Source: Sclerotinia nivalis (Eukaryota; Ascomycota; Leotiomycetes; Helotiales; Sclerotiniaceae). Taken from it: a stretch of 64,000 nt of DNA. The notes beneath the pieces are model-generated. The model saw only the letters and a program-made list of their open reading frames with translations, made no database searches and was not told the origin of the DNA. Both the position numbers and the translations under genes were made by a program. The stretch covers positions 1,178,001 through 1,242,000 of the forward strand of contig JAPEIS010000001.1 in assembly GCA_029531795.1 (NCBI GenBank). The letters are read 5' to 3'. Below are positions 43,559-53,372 of this stretch, piece after piece; position 1 is the first letter of the stretch; each line of letters starts with the position of its first letter.

Positions 43559-44761
43559 TTAAACTCTGAAGCTTCTTCCTCTGATTCTTCTAATGGAATT
43601 GGCAGTGGTAGTTGAGTTGAGAGTAGTTCCACAAGTCCCGAAGCCGGGTTGACATCCAGCACCACACCAAGCATCACCAATTCCACAGAATCCGTCTCTG
43701 GAGCAACATGGTCCAAACCCTGAGCCGGTACATGTTTTGCCCCCAGAGCAGAGACCGTCGGTCGAGGCCTGAACGGCTCCAGATGTTCCTGAGGATGAGG
43801 GAGTGGTGGCGCCAGCTGTTGGGGAAGCAGCTGTGGATGTTGCGGCGATGGTGGCCGAGCTGAGTGTGGAGGAAGCTGCAGTGGTTGGAATGATTTCGAT
43901 GGAGATTGGGGTTGTGCTTGAGGAAGCCACAGGTGCTGGAGCAGATGATACACTAACTGCTGGGGCGGATGGTGCGCTGGCTGTTGAAGAACTAGAGCTT
44001 TCACCGCCCGAACTTCCTGCGGCAGGGGCCGATGATGAGCCTGCCTCAGAACCAGATGAGGCCACACCATTGACAGGACCACAAGTTCCGGTGAAGGTAC
44101 CCGAGTCTGAGGATTTGCGTGTGACATCTGCATCTGGACCTGGATTTGGGTAGTTGACGGCCTTGCTTTCCACAGATGTGCATCCATTTCCAAGATTGAC
44201 GAGGAAGAGATCAGGACGGGAAGAAAAGGCGACAGCTGGAGCAGCACGAGCCTTCGATGCAGAGGCCTCGATGGTGACCGAAGCACAAGACATGTAGAAC
44301 TCACGGTTGCCGATTTGGTTTTGCCAAGTCCATGCGAACATGGCTTCTCCAGCCGGAGCATCGGCAGGAATAGTGAAGTCTGCACTTGCACCTACCGCGG
44401 CAGGACAGCTTCCAATGTAGGAATGGATGACTCGGAATGTCTTACCAGAGTCGTAGGAGAGTGCGACTTGACAAGATCCTCCACCGTGCACGGCACCGGT
44501 TCCGACTGTCCAGTTTGCAGTTGCACCTGCAGCCCAAGTGACGACGGATTTTCCTCCAGGTGTACCCATATCGTTGTACTTGCAAGGGAAGTTTGAACCT
44601 GAGGATGCGAGCGGAGCTGTAATGCTGTAGTCGATCTGGGATTGGACGGCATTAGGGTTGAGTGCAGAACGGAAAGGGGGCGGGAAAATCATCGACAAGT
44701 GTGCGTTGATGGTGGAAGCGCCAAGGAACGCTGCGAGAGCGAGGTTGTTGGTAAACTGCAT
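43559..44761 (-). CDS. Secreted LPMO-like (AA11-type) protein with C-terminal CBM18
   Basis: A single exon encodes 400 residues. Residues 1-20 are a signal peptide (MQFTNNLALAAFLGASTINA); cleavage leaves histidine at mature position 1, required for the copper histidine brace of lytic polysaccharide monooxygenases. A second histidine is in GAVHGGGSCQVALSYDSG (about 92), and NFPCKYN, SYIGSCP, AMFAWTWQNQIGNREFYMSCA follow, as in chitin-active AA11-like proteins. A Ser/Ala/Thr-rich linker (about 225-335) leads to a hevein-like chitin-binding domain (CBM18, about 338-378) with eight cysteines in TCTGSGFGPCCSRDGFCG and AWCGAGCQPGFGTC. It likely cleaves or binds chitin at or outside the fungal wall. 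Exact CAZy family is uncertain. A basic tail (RRIRGRSFRV) ends the protein. Confidence 0.82.
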   Translation of the reverse strand: MQFTNNLALAAFLGASTINAHLSMIFPPPFRSALNPNAVQSQIDYSITAPLASSGSNFPCKYNDMGTPGGKSVVTWAAGATANWTVGTGAVHGGGSCQVALSYDSGKTFRVIHSYIGSCPAAVGASADFTIPADAPAGEAMFAWTWQNQIGNREFYMSCASVTIEASASKARAAPAVAFSSRPDLFLVNLGNGCTSVESKAVNYPNPGPDADVTRKSSDSGTFTGTCGPVNGVASSGSEAGSSSAPAAGSSGGESSSSSTASAPSAPAVSVSSAPAPVASSSTTPISIEIIPTTAASSTLSSATIAATSTAASPTAGATTPSSSGTSGAVQASTDGLCSGGKTCTGSGFGPCCSRDGFCGIGDAWCGAGCQPGFGTCGTTLNSTTTANSIRRIRGRSFRV

Positions 44762-46183
44762 TTTGAAGTTGTTGATACTAAGTTCTTGTTATTTGTGTGT
44801 GTGTTTTGTGTGTAACGTTGATGATCAGACCTGCTGAAAATGTTTTATGCTTGTATGCTTGTTGAAGACGGTTGTGTGTTGTAGATAACTTGAAATGATG
44901 AGTCGATCTGTTAATGAAGGAAGGACTTGAAACCGGGGGGAACTCGAAGCAATAAATACTGCCAAAAAACGGACTGTACAAGAATAGAAAAACAATATGA
45001 TTTTGACCTCGCTTTGTTAATAATAGAGAAATGATTCTTCGAGCGTACCAGAACAATAAAGGATGACTGAAGGAATTCTATTGTCCTCTATTTAAATAGA
45101 CGATTTTTCATTCACCTTACAAGAAGCCCAGAGAACGAATTGTCAAAAATAGACGAATCATTTGTTCACAATACAAAGAGCTTAAAGAATCATCTAGGTG
45201 CTCAAAGAAACCCTATGAATATTCGCGCCACGAATAGCGAAGGTGAAGGAGAACAACATGGGTGTTTCAAAGAAACGCATTTCTGCCCCGGCCTACTGAT
45301 CCGATAGAGTTGATTGGTGAGACTTCAGTAGAAATCAGGTAGTTCGATCCAATAAGCAAGTTAATCTTCCTATATGAATGAACGAGAATGTGCGATCCAA
45401 GCAAGAAGAAGGTAAACTCAGTCATTCCCCCTTCTCCCCTGCTTACCTAGGTGCCTACCCATCGAACCTGTTAGACGGTTAACCTACCCATACAATATTC
45501 TTGAGCAAACAATCACCGCCCAACAATAAAACAAATCCTCAAATCCTCAATAAAGTCTCGAATCCACTTGAATCCGAAACAAAGTATTTCATTATTCCCT
45601 TCATCCCATCCATCCCATCATAATCGAAAGAAGAAAAAAAATCTTTTTTTTTCTTCCAAAAAAAAAAACATAAATAGAAGCATATAAGTGGTAGTTGAAC
45701 AATTCTACATGAGCAACTCTTATCCAATCAACGTACTTGAAACAAAAGTCTTTGAAACCTCGGGTTTTTGTGAGCGGGAAACTTGGAGTTTGACTCATAA
45801 TTATTAGAGTATTTTCTAGCCTATTAATTGACATTGAGTAGTTTGCTGATGATCGAGATTTTTGGTGCTGTCGAAATATTGTGGATTGTAGTACAACAAT
45901 TGGGGGGTTGTGGTTTCTTGGAATCATTTGATATAGTTGAAATCGGTTAGAACAATGTACTCACTGAACTTATTGAACCATTGCCAAAGATTTAAATTTT
46001 TTGAATATTGAAACATTTCAAATCTATGCTACAGACTACTAAACACTGTAGTACTGCGCAGCCTTGATCATCAAAAAATTAATCAAGACTTTACATCAAG
46101 ATAAGAATGTACACGCGTATAATTGATGCATATAAATGGGTATAATTGTTTGTTAAATAGGGGTTCACATGTCGTTTGATGAT
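44762..46183. promoter_or_regulatory. Spacer upstream of LPMO-like gene, downstream of SEC20
   Basis: About 1.4 kb. A GTGTGT stretch lies close to the LPMO-like start and an A/T-rich block with poly-A and poly-T near 45630-45670. No recognised coding; frames at 45539-45927 on the minus strand look like chance. Confidence 0.5.
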
Positions 46184-47507
46184 TTAGAGTTCGTCCCTCA
46201 TCCGCTCTGCTTCCTTAGCCGCTTCTACTGGTTCTTCCCACATCCTCTTCTTTGGATTCCCTGGATCTAATTGCTCACTTCGAGCTATATCTTCTTCCAG
46301 TTCGGGCTGTACATCTTGAGGAGGCTCGTCCCATGCCGGTTCTCCAATGATTTCCTCCTTATCCGGTGCATGATAGTGCTGACTTTCATCGATTATATGT
46401 TCTACTTCCTCGACCATGGTCGATGCCGCTGTTTCTATCGATCGCTGATCACCGTCTCCAACGTCAATTACCCGTGTGTCTTTATTATCTAAACCAACGC
46501 TTTCACTCCTAGTTGACACAGTCGGGTAAGTTGCCGGCTCACTCAATATCGACATCCTGCTTTCGATAGCTGAACCACCCTTCGAGCCCATTATTCCAAA
46601 TATGCCGAACAAAGTGTAGAATGTCAACTTCAGTGGCGCATAGACTAGCCACCAAAGTGGTCCGTAAAGGAACCTCCTGAAAACGAGCCATGTAATCGTA
46701 CAAACTAGTACATAAAATGCCGTTTCCAGATACCACGTATCACTCTTTTGGCTCCTTAGTAGAGTCCCAAGTAAATTCCGCGAACTTGATAATAGAGAAT
46801 CCAATGTAGAATATGTTTCATTCAGCTGAGCTAACGCTTCTGTTGACTGCCTTAATGTATCGTTTGCGAACTGTGATTTTTCCAACTCGCCCGCCATCAT
46901 TTCGTGAGTTCGTCGAAGCGCCAGAGTAACGTCACTCGCAGCATTTACTGTCTTGTCTTCCTTTGATAGTTCCGACTTTGGCCGAGCGGCAGGTCTTTCC
47001 ATCGAATTGGGAGTTGACCTACCGGAGGAGAGATTTAAGCTTGCCTGGAGCATATGTTGTCGCTCCAAAACTTTCGCAGCCTCGAGCGTCTTTTTAGCTT
47101 TCATTTCGGCTTTGCAAAATGCTCTATGATGTCTGTAAAATTTAGTGGTTAGTTTGTAAAAGATGATATATGGGAGTGAGCAAATATGCGTCTTACGATT
47201 TGAGTTCGTCAATGTCCCTCTCCACTGCTTTATCAAGCACCTCTCTTTGTCTTTGTAACTCACTATTCGGCCGTCCCACAGGCATTGATAGAATTTCTTC
47301 TTGCAATCGCGCAAAGTCCTCAGATTGATCCTTCAGAACCTGCGCAATCTCCGCAGAAAGCTCTAACAATACATTATCATCATCGCCATCCAGTGTTATA
47401 GAGCCTAGTTGAAACTCAATGGTTTCTAAATGGCGAATCAATTCCCTGGCTTGTCTATTTGATTCCTGCAGCGCCGTAAGGCGTTCGGAAAGAGATTCGA
47501 ATGACAT
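46184..47507 (-). CDS. SEC20: Sec20-like SNARE (ER, retrograde Golgi-to-ER transport)
   Basis: Two exons (47507-47197 and 47132-46184) encode 419 residues; a 64-nt intron (GTAAGA, CTAAC, TACAG) splits the Ser codon before HHRAFCKAEMKAK. An N-terminal coiled coil (LSERLTALQESNRQARELIRHL) precedes the Sec20 SNARE-like helix (about 172-232: TLALRRTHEMMAGELEKSQ, then STEALAQLNETYSTLDS and a run to LLRSQ) and one membrane span (WYLETAFYVLVCTITWLVF). Sec20 works with Ufe1, Use1 and Sec22 and the Dsl1 tether in fusing COPI vesicles with the ER. The 160-residue acidic C-terminal tail beyond the membrane is lumenal and lacks a clear HDEL. MRPL44 starts 250 bp away on the other strand. Confidence 0.88.
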
Positions 47508-47759
47508 ATTGGGTTGCTCGGAGTTCGTAGATGTTCTGGGTTGTAAATTCTTTATGTCACGTTCTGAGAGTTGGCAACTACATACTTGTGAGGCTCGGAA
47601 TTTACCGAGAATTTTATTTTGCGCCTAGCATAGTGAGCATCCAGACCACAACTACTCCTCCAGAACCCTCATAGTACATTGGAAATCTCATGTAAGTTCA
47701 ATTCAAATATATCTGATCATCAGATGCTAATTATATACTAGGAGGCTTTGCTAGCAAAT
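47508..47759. promoter_or_regulatory. Divergent promoter, SEC20 / MRPL44
   Basis: 252 bp separate two ATGs pointing outward, so both promoters lie here. I see no specific motif to name. Confidence 0.45.
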
Positions 47760-48108
47760 ATGATCACCCGATTCATCACGGAAGTCTCAACAGTCTTCAA
47801 TCCTTTCTCTCCCAAGGCCAAAACTGCACGATTGTTTCTCTCGGTTCTCCCACCAAATGCACGACAGACCATGAAGATTGATACAAAGATACTACCGAGA
47901 GCATCTAAAGAGCCAAGTCTTGTGCGCTTGAAGTTCAGTATGTCTTCGACGAACTCAAATTTTTACTCACAAATTCTAACTATGGTTTACAGAGGACGGG
48001 AAAGAGATGAATTTGGACGCAGAAAAGCTCGGTATTAGGGGTGTATCCGATGAGGTGGATAGGCATTCACGGATATTGGCAAGGCAGGAGGAATTGACAG
48101 GGAACTGA
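47760..48108 (+). CDS. MRPL44: Mitochondrial large-subunit ribosomal protein mL53 (Mrpl44)
   Basis: Two exons (47760-47937, 47993-48108) encode 97 residues. The 55-nt intron (GTATGT...TACAG) splits the Lys codon of KFKDGKEM. The protein starts MITRFITEVSTVFNPFSP and continues ARLFLSVLPPNARQTMKI and DEVDRHSRILARQEELTGN, the small mL53/L44 family found in fungal and animal mitochondrial ribosomes. Basic residues and the short length fit. ATG at 47760 is chosen because the conserved N-terminal block begins there; an upstream TTG in the same frame is ignored. Confidence 0.92.
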
Positions 48109-48793
48109 TGGTATAATGCTGGAATGTATATTTGTTGTATGTGGGAGGCGTTTTTTAAGGCCGTATGATTGATGACAATACCATACTTTCAATTAGTACG
48201 GCATGTCTTTGGAGTGAACAAGATATACGTGTTGTAGGATCTTTAACGTCCTCCAATTCGTGCCGGTTTTCTCCGCGGTGAGTTACTCGTGCCTGCGGGC
48301 TGGGCGGAAACAATCAATTACAGGTCAGGAAGTGTTGAAGCTTTCATGGCTTGGTACGGGCGCAATGTTGGGAAGCTATACGTGCTCATCACACCTACAG
48401 GTCCCCAGCGCCGAGCACTTAAGGTTACATTATATACCAAATGCGAAGACAGATAATGTTCACTTCTCAACATAATGCCACGTTCTCTGACTGGATTGGC
48501 TCATATGCAAGTCCAACAGCCCTCATGCATTTTCGAGAAAGGCCACCAAGTTGTTTTGAAACCAGGGTATATGGAGAGCAAAGACTTGATAACACATCAC
48601 AGTTGCACGTATCGAATACCAGAAGTGGGATTGGATGTGCAAGAACTAGCACTTGGAAAACTTCGTATTGTATCTACAGCCAATAGTAAAGGCTTGTGTA
48701 GTGCTTCGCTTTATAGAATGCTGCAACGTAACTTTTATGGTAATCCGGTGGTAACACCTGCAAATTCATAGCTCTTATTCCTGACTTCTGAAT
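48109..48793. other. Convergent spacer between MRPL44 and pyrophosphatase
   Basis: About 685 bp between two 3' ends. A 98-codon plus-strand frame (48475-48771) has no family features and runs toward the pyrophosphatase stop. Otherwise nothing recognised. Confidence 0.5.
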
Positions 48794-49927
48794 TTAAGCG
48801 GCAGCACCAGAGATGAAGAACCACTTGTCAATGCTTGGGTCGATAGGAGCCGGAGCAAGGTTCTCGTTAGCTGGGATGGGAGGAAGTTGGCTGGGTTCAA
48901 CACGGCTGGTTGAGTGCTTGACGGTGACGTTGGTACTTGACAATTGTTAGTTTAAAAAGCTGACATAGGGAGACAACAAAAAACTTACGTTGAAACATCT
49001 CCTGGGGTGGTCTTGCCAGTGATGAGTTTCTCCCAAGCCTCAGCACACTCACGAACAATATCAGTAGCGTACCTAGAATATTGTTAGCCTTCAATGCCAA
49101 ATATACTCATCTAGCGAGCCTTACTTCTTGTTCTTGCACTCTCCAGTGAAAGCAAATTGGTTCTCTGGCTTTCCGTCTGGGATTTTGTAGATTCTGAACC
49201 ATTCATTTGTAGCTCTCAAGAGACCTGGAAGGTGTCTTTCAACATCTTCAACGTCGTTGAGCTTAGGGGCCAATGGGTCGTTGACATCGATGACAATGAC
49301 CTTCCAGTCGGTCTCCTCCTCATCGAGCAAGGCCATAACACCAAGAACCTTGACTTGCTTGACTTGACCAGGGTATCCGACCAATTCACCAATCTCGCAA
49401 ACGTCCAATGGGTCATTGTCACCTTTGGCCTTGGTTTCTGGGTGGACAACGTTAGGGTCCTCCCAAGTCTAATGCCCCGTCAGCTCGAGTCGTAGATAAT
49501 GTATCTATATTCCAAATCTTACTTGAGGGAAGGCACCGTAGTTCCAGAGATAACCCTTGTGTGGGAAGCAATTGCGGACGAAACGAAGCTTGCCCTTCTT
49601 GACATCTTGCTTCTGTTGAGATTATTAGCATAAGATTTGAGATTAACGGCAGGAGGGACATTCGATTGGGTTAAGCATCTAATAGCATGTTAGTTGACAG
49701 TGTAAGATGGGATGGTGAGTAAGAAAAACCTCTTCTTTGCTGATCTCCATTTTGCCGTTTGTCCATCTTGGGATCTCAACCACCATGTTCAAGATAGTTT
49801 GTTGCTCATTGGCATAAAGAGGAATATCGTGGAATGGGGAAATTGGGATTCCATCCTTTTCGATATAGATACGATGCTCCAAAGTGTTTGGAGCTCCGAT
49901 CTTTCTGACAGTATATTTGGAAGCCAT
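48794..49927 (-). CDS. IPP1: Soluble inorganic pyrophosphatase
   Basis: Six exons (49927-49730, 49678-49664, 49612-49523, 49468-49125, 49072-48989, 48935-48794) encode 290 residues. The family I signature DNDPLDV with the metal-binding aspartates is in [20 protein letters not shown]; other landmarks are [53 protein letters not shown] and [17 protein letters not shown]. The enzyme hydrolyses pyrophosphate to drive biosynthesis, with Mg2+. Two points are odd. Exon 2 is only 15 nt (MLNPI), and the intron after it appears to start with GA instead of GT (49663-49613, GAATGT...AACAG). Also, the frame is open upstream of the usual ATG for 107 codons to another ATG at 50248, giving a Ser/Arg-rich extension that could target mitochondria. 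Confidence 0.9.
49613..49663 (-). other. Apparent GA-AG intron in the pyrophosphatase gene
   Basis: The 51-nt interval starts GAATGT, has GCTAAT as branch site and ends CAACAG. Removing exactly this interval joins MLNPI to [11 protein letters not shown] in frame. No GT in the vicinity gives an in-frame junction, and reading through gives a stop after CRX (TAA). The donor differs from GTATGT only at the second base. Confidence 0.7.
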
Positions 49928-51559
49928 TGTTGTATTTAATGGTGTTTTGTTGTCTGAAGATGAATTCGTTGAGAGGTGACGAGATATTTGCACCACTCTA
50001 AGCGGTATGGTGGGGTTGTTTTTGTTCGCCAGTTTGTCGTGCGCGGCAGTCACGCCTTTATTAGGTAGGTGCAGGGGCAGTTGGTGCTTTGATTGGTGAG
50101 GCCAGCTGTTGGTCAGACGGGTGAATGATCTCCTGAATTGTATGGCTCGACTTTGAATGGGAATGGGAATGGGAATGGGAATATCTATAATACTAGGGTG
50201 GGATGTCCAAATTGCATTTGGGATACCACTAACCTTTAATCTGAACATTCGAATTTCGTCTGAACGTCAAAGGCAGATGATCAATAATATCTAGGTATTT
50301 TTGACTGGAGCAAATTGCGCTATTCAACAAATGATTACCGTCGACCGCGGTATCTTTTTTCTCTCCAAAATTGACCGCTACCAATGGAACCATGCCATCC
50401 ATGTTTACCGAAGCTCGGTCCCTGCCGCTTTCTTGTGGGCCTTGGTATCGTTGGTATCGTTGGTGTGTCGTTCTCAACAGCAGCGAATGTGTTGTTCTAT
50501 TTCTCCTCTAATTTTAACTCAAATATATTAAACACGCTCATTGTGAAGCTTTGAAGAAACAGTAAGTACCCACTCTTGTCTTCCTTTTCTCGTTTACAAT
50601 TCCGAAGATTCGGGTGAAGCTAACAACTTACACCTACCTACACTTCAGGACCTGAAGCTTTTTGGCCCCGAGTAAAGAAGTATTCTACCACTTCATATCT
50701 TTGAAATTACACAACAAGAACACTATTACACCAATACATATTTTCTACATTTCTCGTATCTATCTCTATTGCAATTTGGTCATTTTCTAATGACACCTAA
50801 CCACATATCCACATATATATATACATATAGCTCTCAAACAACCTCATCCGACAACGTTTATCAACCTCTTCTTACTAAACGATAAAAGCCCTCTGCACTC
50901 TCGCAGCCGCATCGGTAGCTATCAGCATAGCTATTGCTAGATATGGTTCTCTGGACTATCAAGCCATGAGATATATATCCTTCGAATAGTACTTTGAGTG
51001 AGCGTTGCTGAATGTTTGACATATATGCCGATAAACGACAAGTTAGAACCCTGTTATCAGACTGCGGTGCTGTAATGCCCATCTCATGTAAGAACATCGA
51101 GGTCAGTTTCGTCTGATATTTATGAAATGCCTGCAATGTTTGATTCGGGATTACCTCGTAAAAGACTTTAACGGTTTGAAACTGTAAGAATGATTGGATG
51201 TTTAAAACGATGTGAATGTTTGGAACTGGATCGGATATTCTAAGTGAGCTGGGTGCTTTGATACCACTTAATAGGTACCTATATCATGTAGTTGGAACAT
51301 TCAAGGTTGATTAACTTCAGTGAACTTTACATTATCAGTCCTTACATGTATATTCTTGCTGTAAACATTGAATCTATTAGAACAAGGAACCTCAGGCGAT
51401 AGTTACCGATGTGTCCAGATTAGCTTATTCTGTGAATATCGCTTCGGTAAATTCAATGAGGAAGAGATTAGTCATTGACAAAAACTTGCATTTCCAGCAT
51501 CATACGCCGCTTGTAAATCAGATCGTTAAAATCATTAAATTTTCATAAAATCAAGATAT
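49928..51559. other. Spacer between pyrophosphatase and MMSDH genes
   Basis: About 1.6 kb. The part next to the pyrophosphatase (to 50248) is open in its frame and may be a leader or N-terminal extension; it contains GGGAAT repeats at about 50155-50182. A pyrimidine-rich tract and TATA-like runs lie near 50640-50830. The rest is the 3' flank of the MMSDH gene. No other gene seen. Confidence 0.45.
50155..50183. repeat. GGGAAT microsatellite, about five units
   Basis: GAATGG/GGGAAT units repeat in tandem. On the minus strand they encode Ile-Pro repeats (IPIPIPIPI) if the upstream pyrophosphatase start is used. Confidence 0.85.
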
Positions 51560-53372
51560 CTAGCTATGAGTAGGCATTGATACATCAGCAGACTTAGAAA
51601 TTGCATCCTCGCTTCTCCATAAACTGGTCACTGTCTTTTGCTGTGTGTAAAATTGTAGTCCTGGCTTGCCATAAAATGTATTTGCACCACCTCCAGCAAC
51701 ACTCTTCTTGTTTCCAGTGAAGGAGAAGAAAGGGAGAGGAACAGGGATTGGTACATTTATTCCCTGCTGTCCTGCCTCAATGTTTTTCTGGAAGTGTGTT
51801 GCTGTTGCTCCAGATCGTGTGAAGATAGCGGCACCATTTCCGTATTCGTTCGCGTTGATGAGGTCGATGGCTTCGTTAAGAGTGTCCACATTCAAGCAGA
51901 CTAGTACTGGACCGAAGATTTCTTCCGTGTAGCACTTCATATGAGGTTTGACATTGGTGATGATCGTGGGGCCGACCCAATTTCCGTTGGGATATTTTTC
52001 CGGCTTGTAACCTCTACCATCCAGTAAAATGGTGGCGCCTTCCTCTTCTGCACTCGCAATCAAATCTTCGATTCTTTGCTTACTCTGTGGAGAGATGACT
52101 GGACCGAGATCCGCTCCCTTTTCAAATCCTCCATTCACATTTAGTGCTTTGGCACTTTCGGCTAGTTCATATAGCCATTCCTTAGTCTCCCCTACCATGA
52201 CTAAGGTACTAAGAGCCATGCATCTTTGACCAGCTGCACCAAAAGCTGCGCCAACAATTGAATTAAGTGCATGTTGTTTGTTCGCATCTGGCAAGACCGC
52301 GCAATGGTTCTTGGCGCCCAAATTTGCCTGCACACGCTTGCCATTAGCAGAACCCCGGGTGAAAATGTATTCTCCTGCGCGATTGCTTCCAACAAAACTG
52401 ATAGCTTTGATAGCTGGTTCATCGATGATGAAGTCGACCGTCTTCGAAGCACCGTGGACAATATTGAGTACTCCGTCGGGGAAGCCAGCCTTTTGGGCGA
52501 GTTCCGCAAGAATCATTGCCGCACCAGGATCTCGTTCAGAAGGTTTTACAATTAGGCAGTTTCCAGTTGCACAGGCAATCGGTATAGACCATAATGGTAT
52601 CATTGCAGGAAAGTCTATGGGATGTTAGCGAGCTCCAAGTCCGAAAAATGACAAATACTCACTGAATGGGCAGATGGCGGCTACGACTCCCAATGGCTCC
52701 CTGTAACTTCTGGTCTCCATATCCTTTGCTACCTCTATGACTTCTCCCATCATTTGTTGAGGAATAGCGCATGCTGTTTCGGCGACTTGCAATCCACGAA
52801 GAACATCTCCTTTCGCATCTGCGGGCAAGTCAGCTTTGAGGCGTAAATTACACCACTGGTAACATACCAGCAAAGGTTTTACCCTGCTCCAATGTGATAC
52901 TGGCAGCCAATCTATCCCAATTATCCCGTACTAATTGTGTGAATTTAAACATAATTTGTTGTCTTGCCATTATGCTGGTGTTCTTCCATCCTGGAAATGC
53001 CTTAACCGCACTGTCAACCGCAGCTTTGAGCTCGGCATCTGTGCTTTGTGGTACTCTCGTTACGAGATTGTTTGTCGCTGGGTCGTGTAAATCGATGAAC
53101 TGTGTAGATTCGGACTTGAGAAATTTGTTGTCGACAAAGTATGGCGTATCCTGTACATCTTGAATTTTTTCGTGAGTTGTAGGATAATTGTCGGCATTGA
53201 AAGCTAAAGCTGCAGCAGGTTTGAGATGTTGAGCTGTTGCATGGAGTCTGCGAGTAGCGATCTTGGAGGTCTCGGAGGAGGAGGGCATACTGAATGCTAC
53301 TCTGGGTCGTACCGAGGAGGGGTTGTGCCGAGCCGCGGCAGTAGAAATGCCTCTTGTCAAGGTTCGACGCAT
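51560..53372 (-). CDS. Methylmalonate-semialdehyde dehydrogenase (acylating), mitochondrial
   Basis: Three exons (53372-52868, 52818-52663, 52614-51560) encode 571 residues; introns are 49 and 48 nt with phase 1 junctions. The N-terminus (about 1-50) is rich in Arg, Ser and Ala without acidic residues, a mitochondrial presequence. The ALDH core includes [47 protein letters not shown] and the catalytic Cys in [10 protein letters not shown]. The glutamate used as base by hydrolytic ALDHs is replaced in NLGAKNH by Asn, the hallmark of CoA-acylating ALDH6 enzymes. It should convert (methyl)malonate semialdehyde to propionyl- or acetyl-CoA in valine and pyrimidine catabolism. The end [21 protein letters not shown] is also family-typical. 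Confidence 0.95.

Noticed and set aside
43543..44391. 282-codon frame overlapping the LPMO-like gene on the same strand
   Set aside because: It is the shadow of the Ser/Ala-rich linker in another frame (Pro/Gln/Leu/His-rich translation); the real gene has a signal peptide and domains.
48475..48771. 98-codon plus-strand frame between MRPL44 and pyrophosphatase
   Set aside because: No motif; it overlaps other similar-length frames in the same spacer, as expected by chance.
50861..51136. 91-codon minus-strand frame downstream of MMSDH
   Set aside because: No features beyond length; AT-rich spacer.
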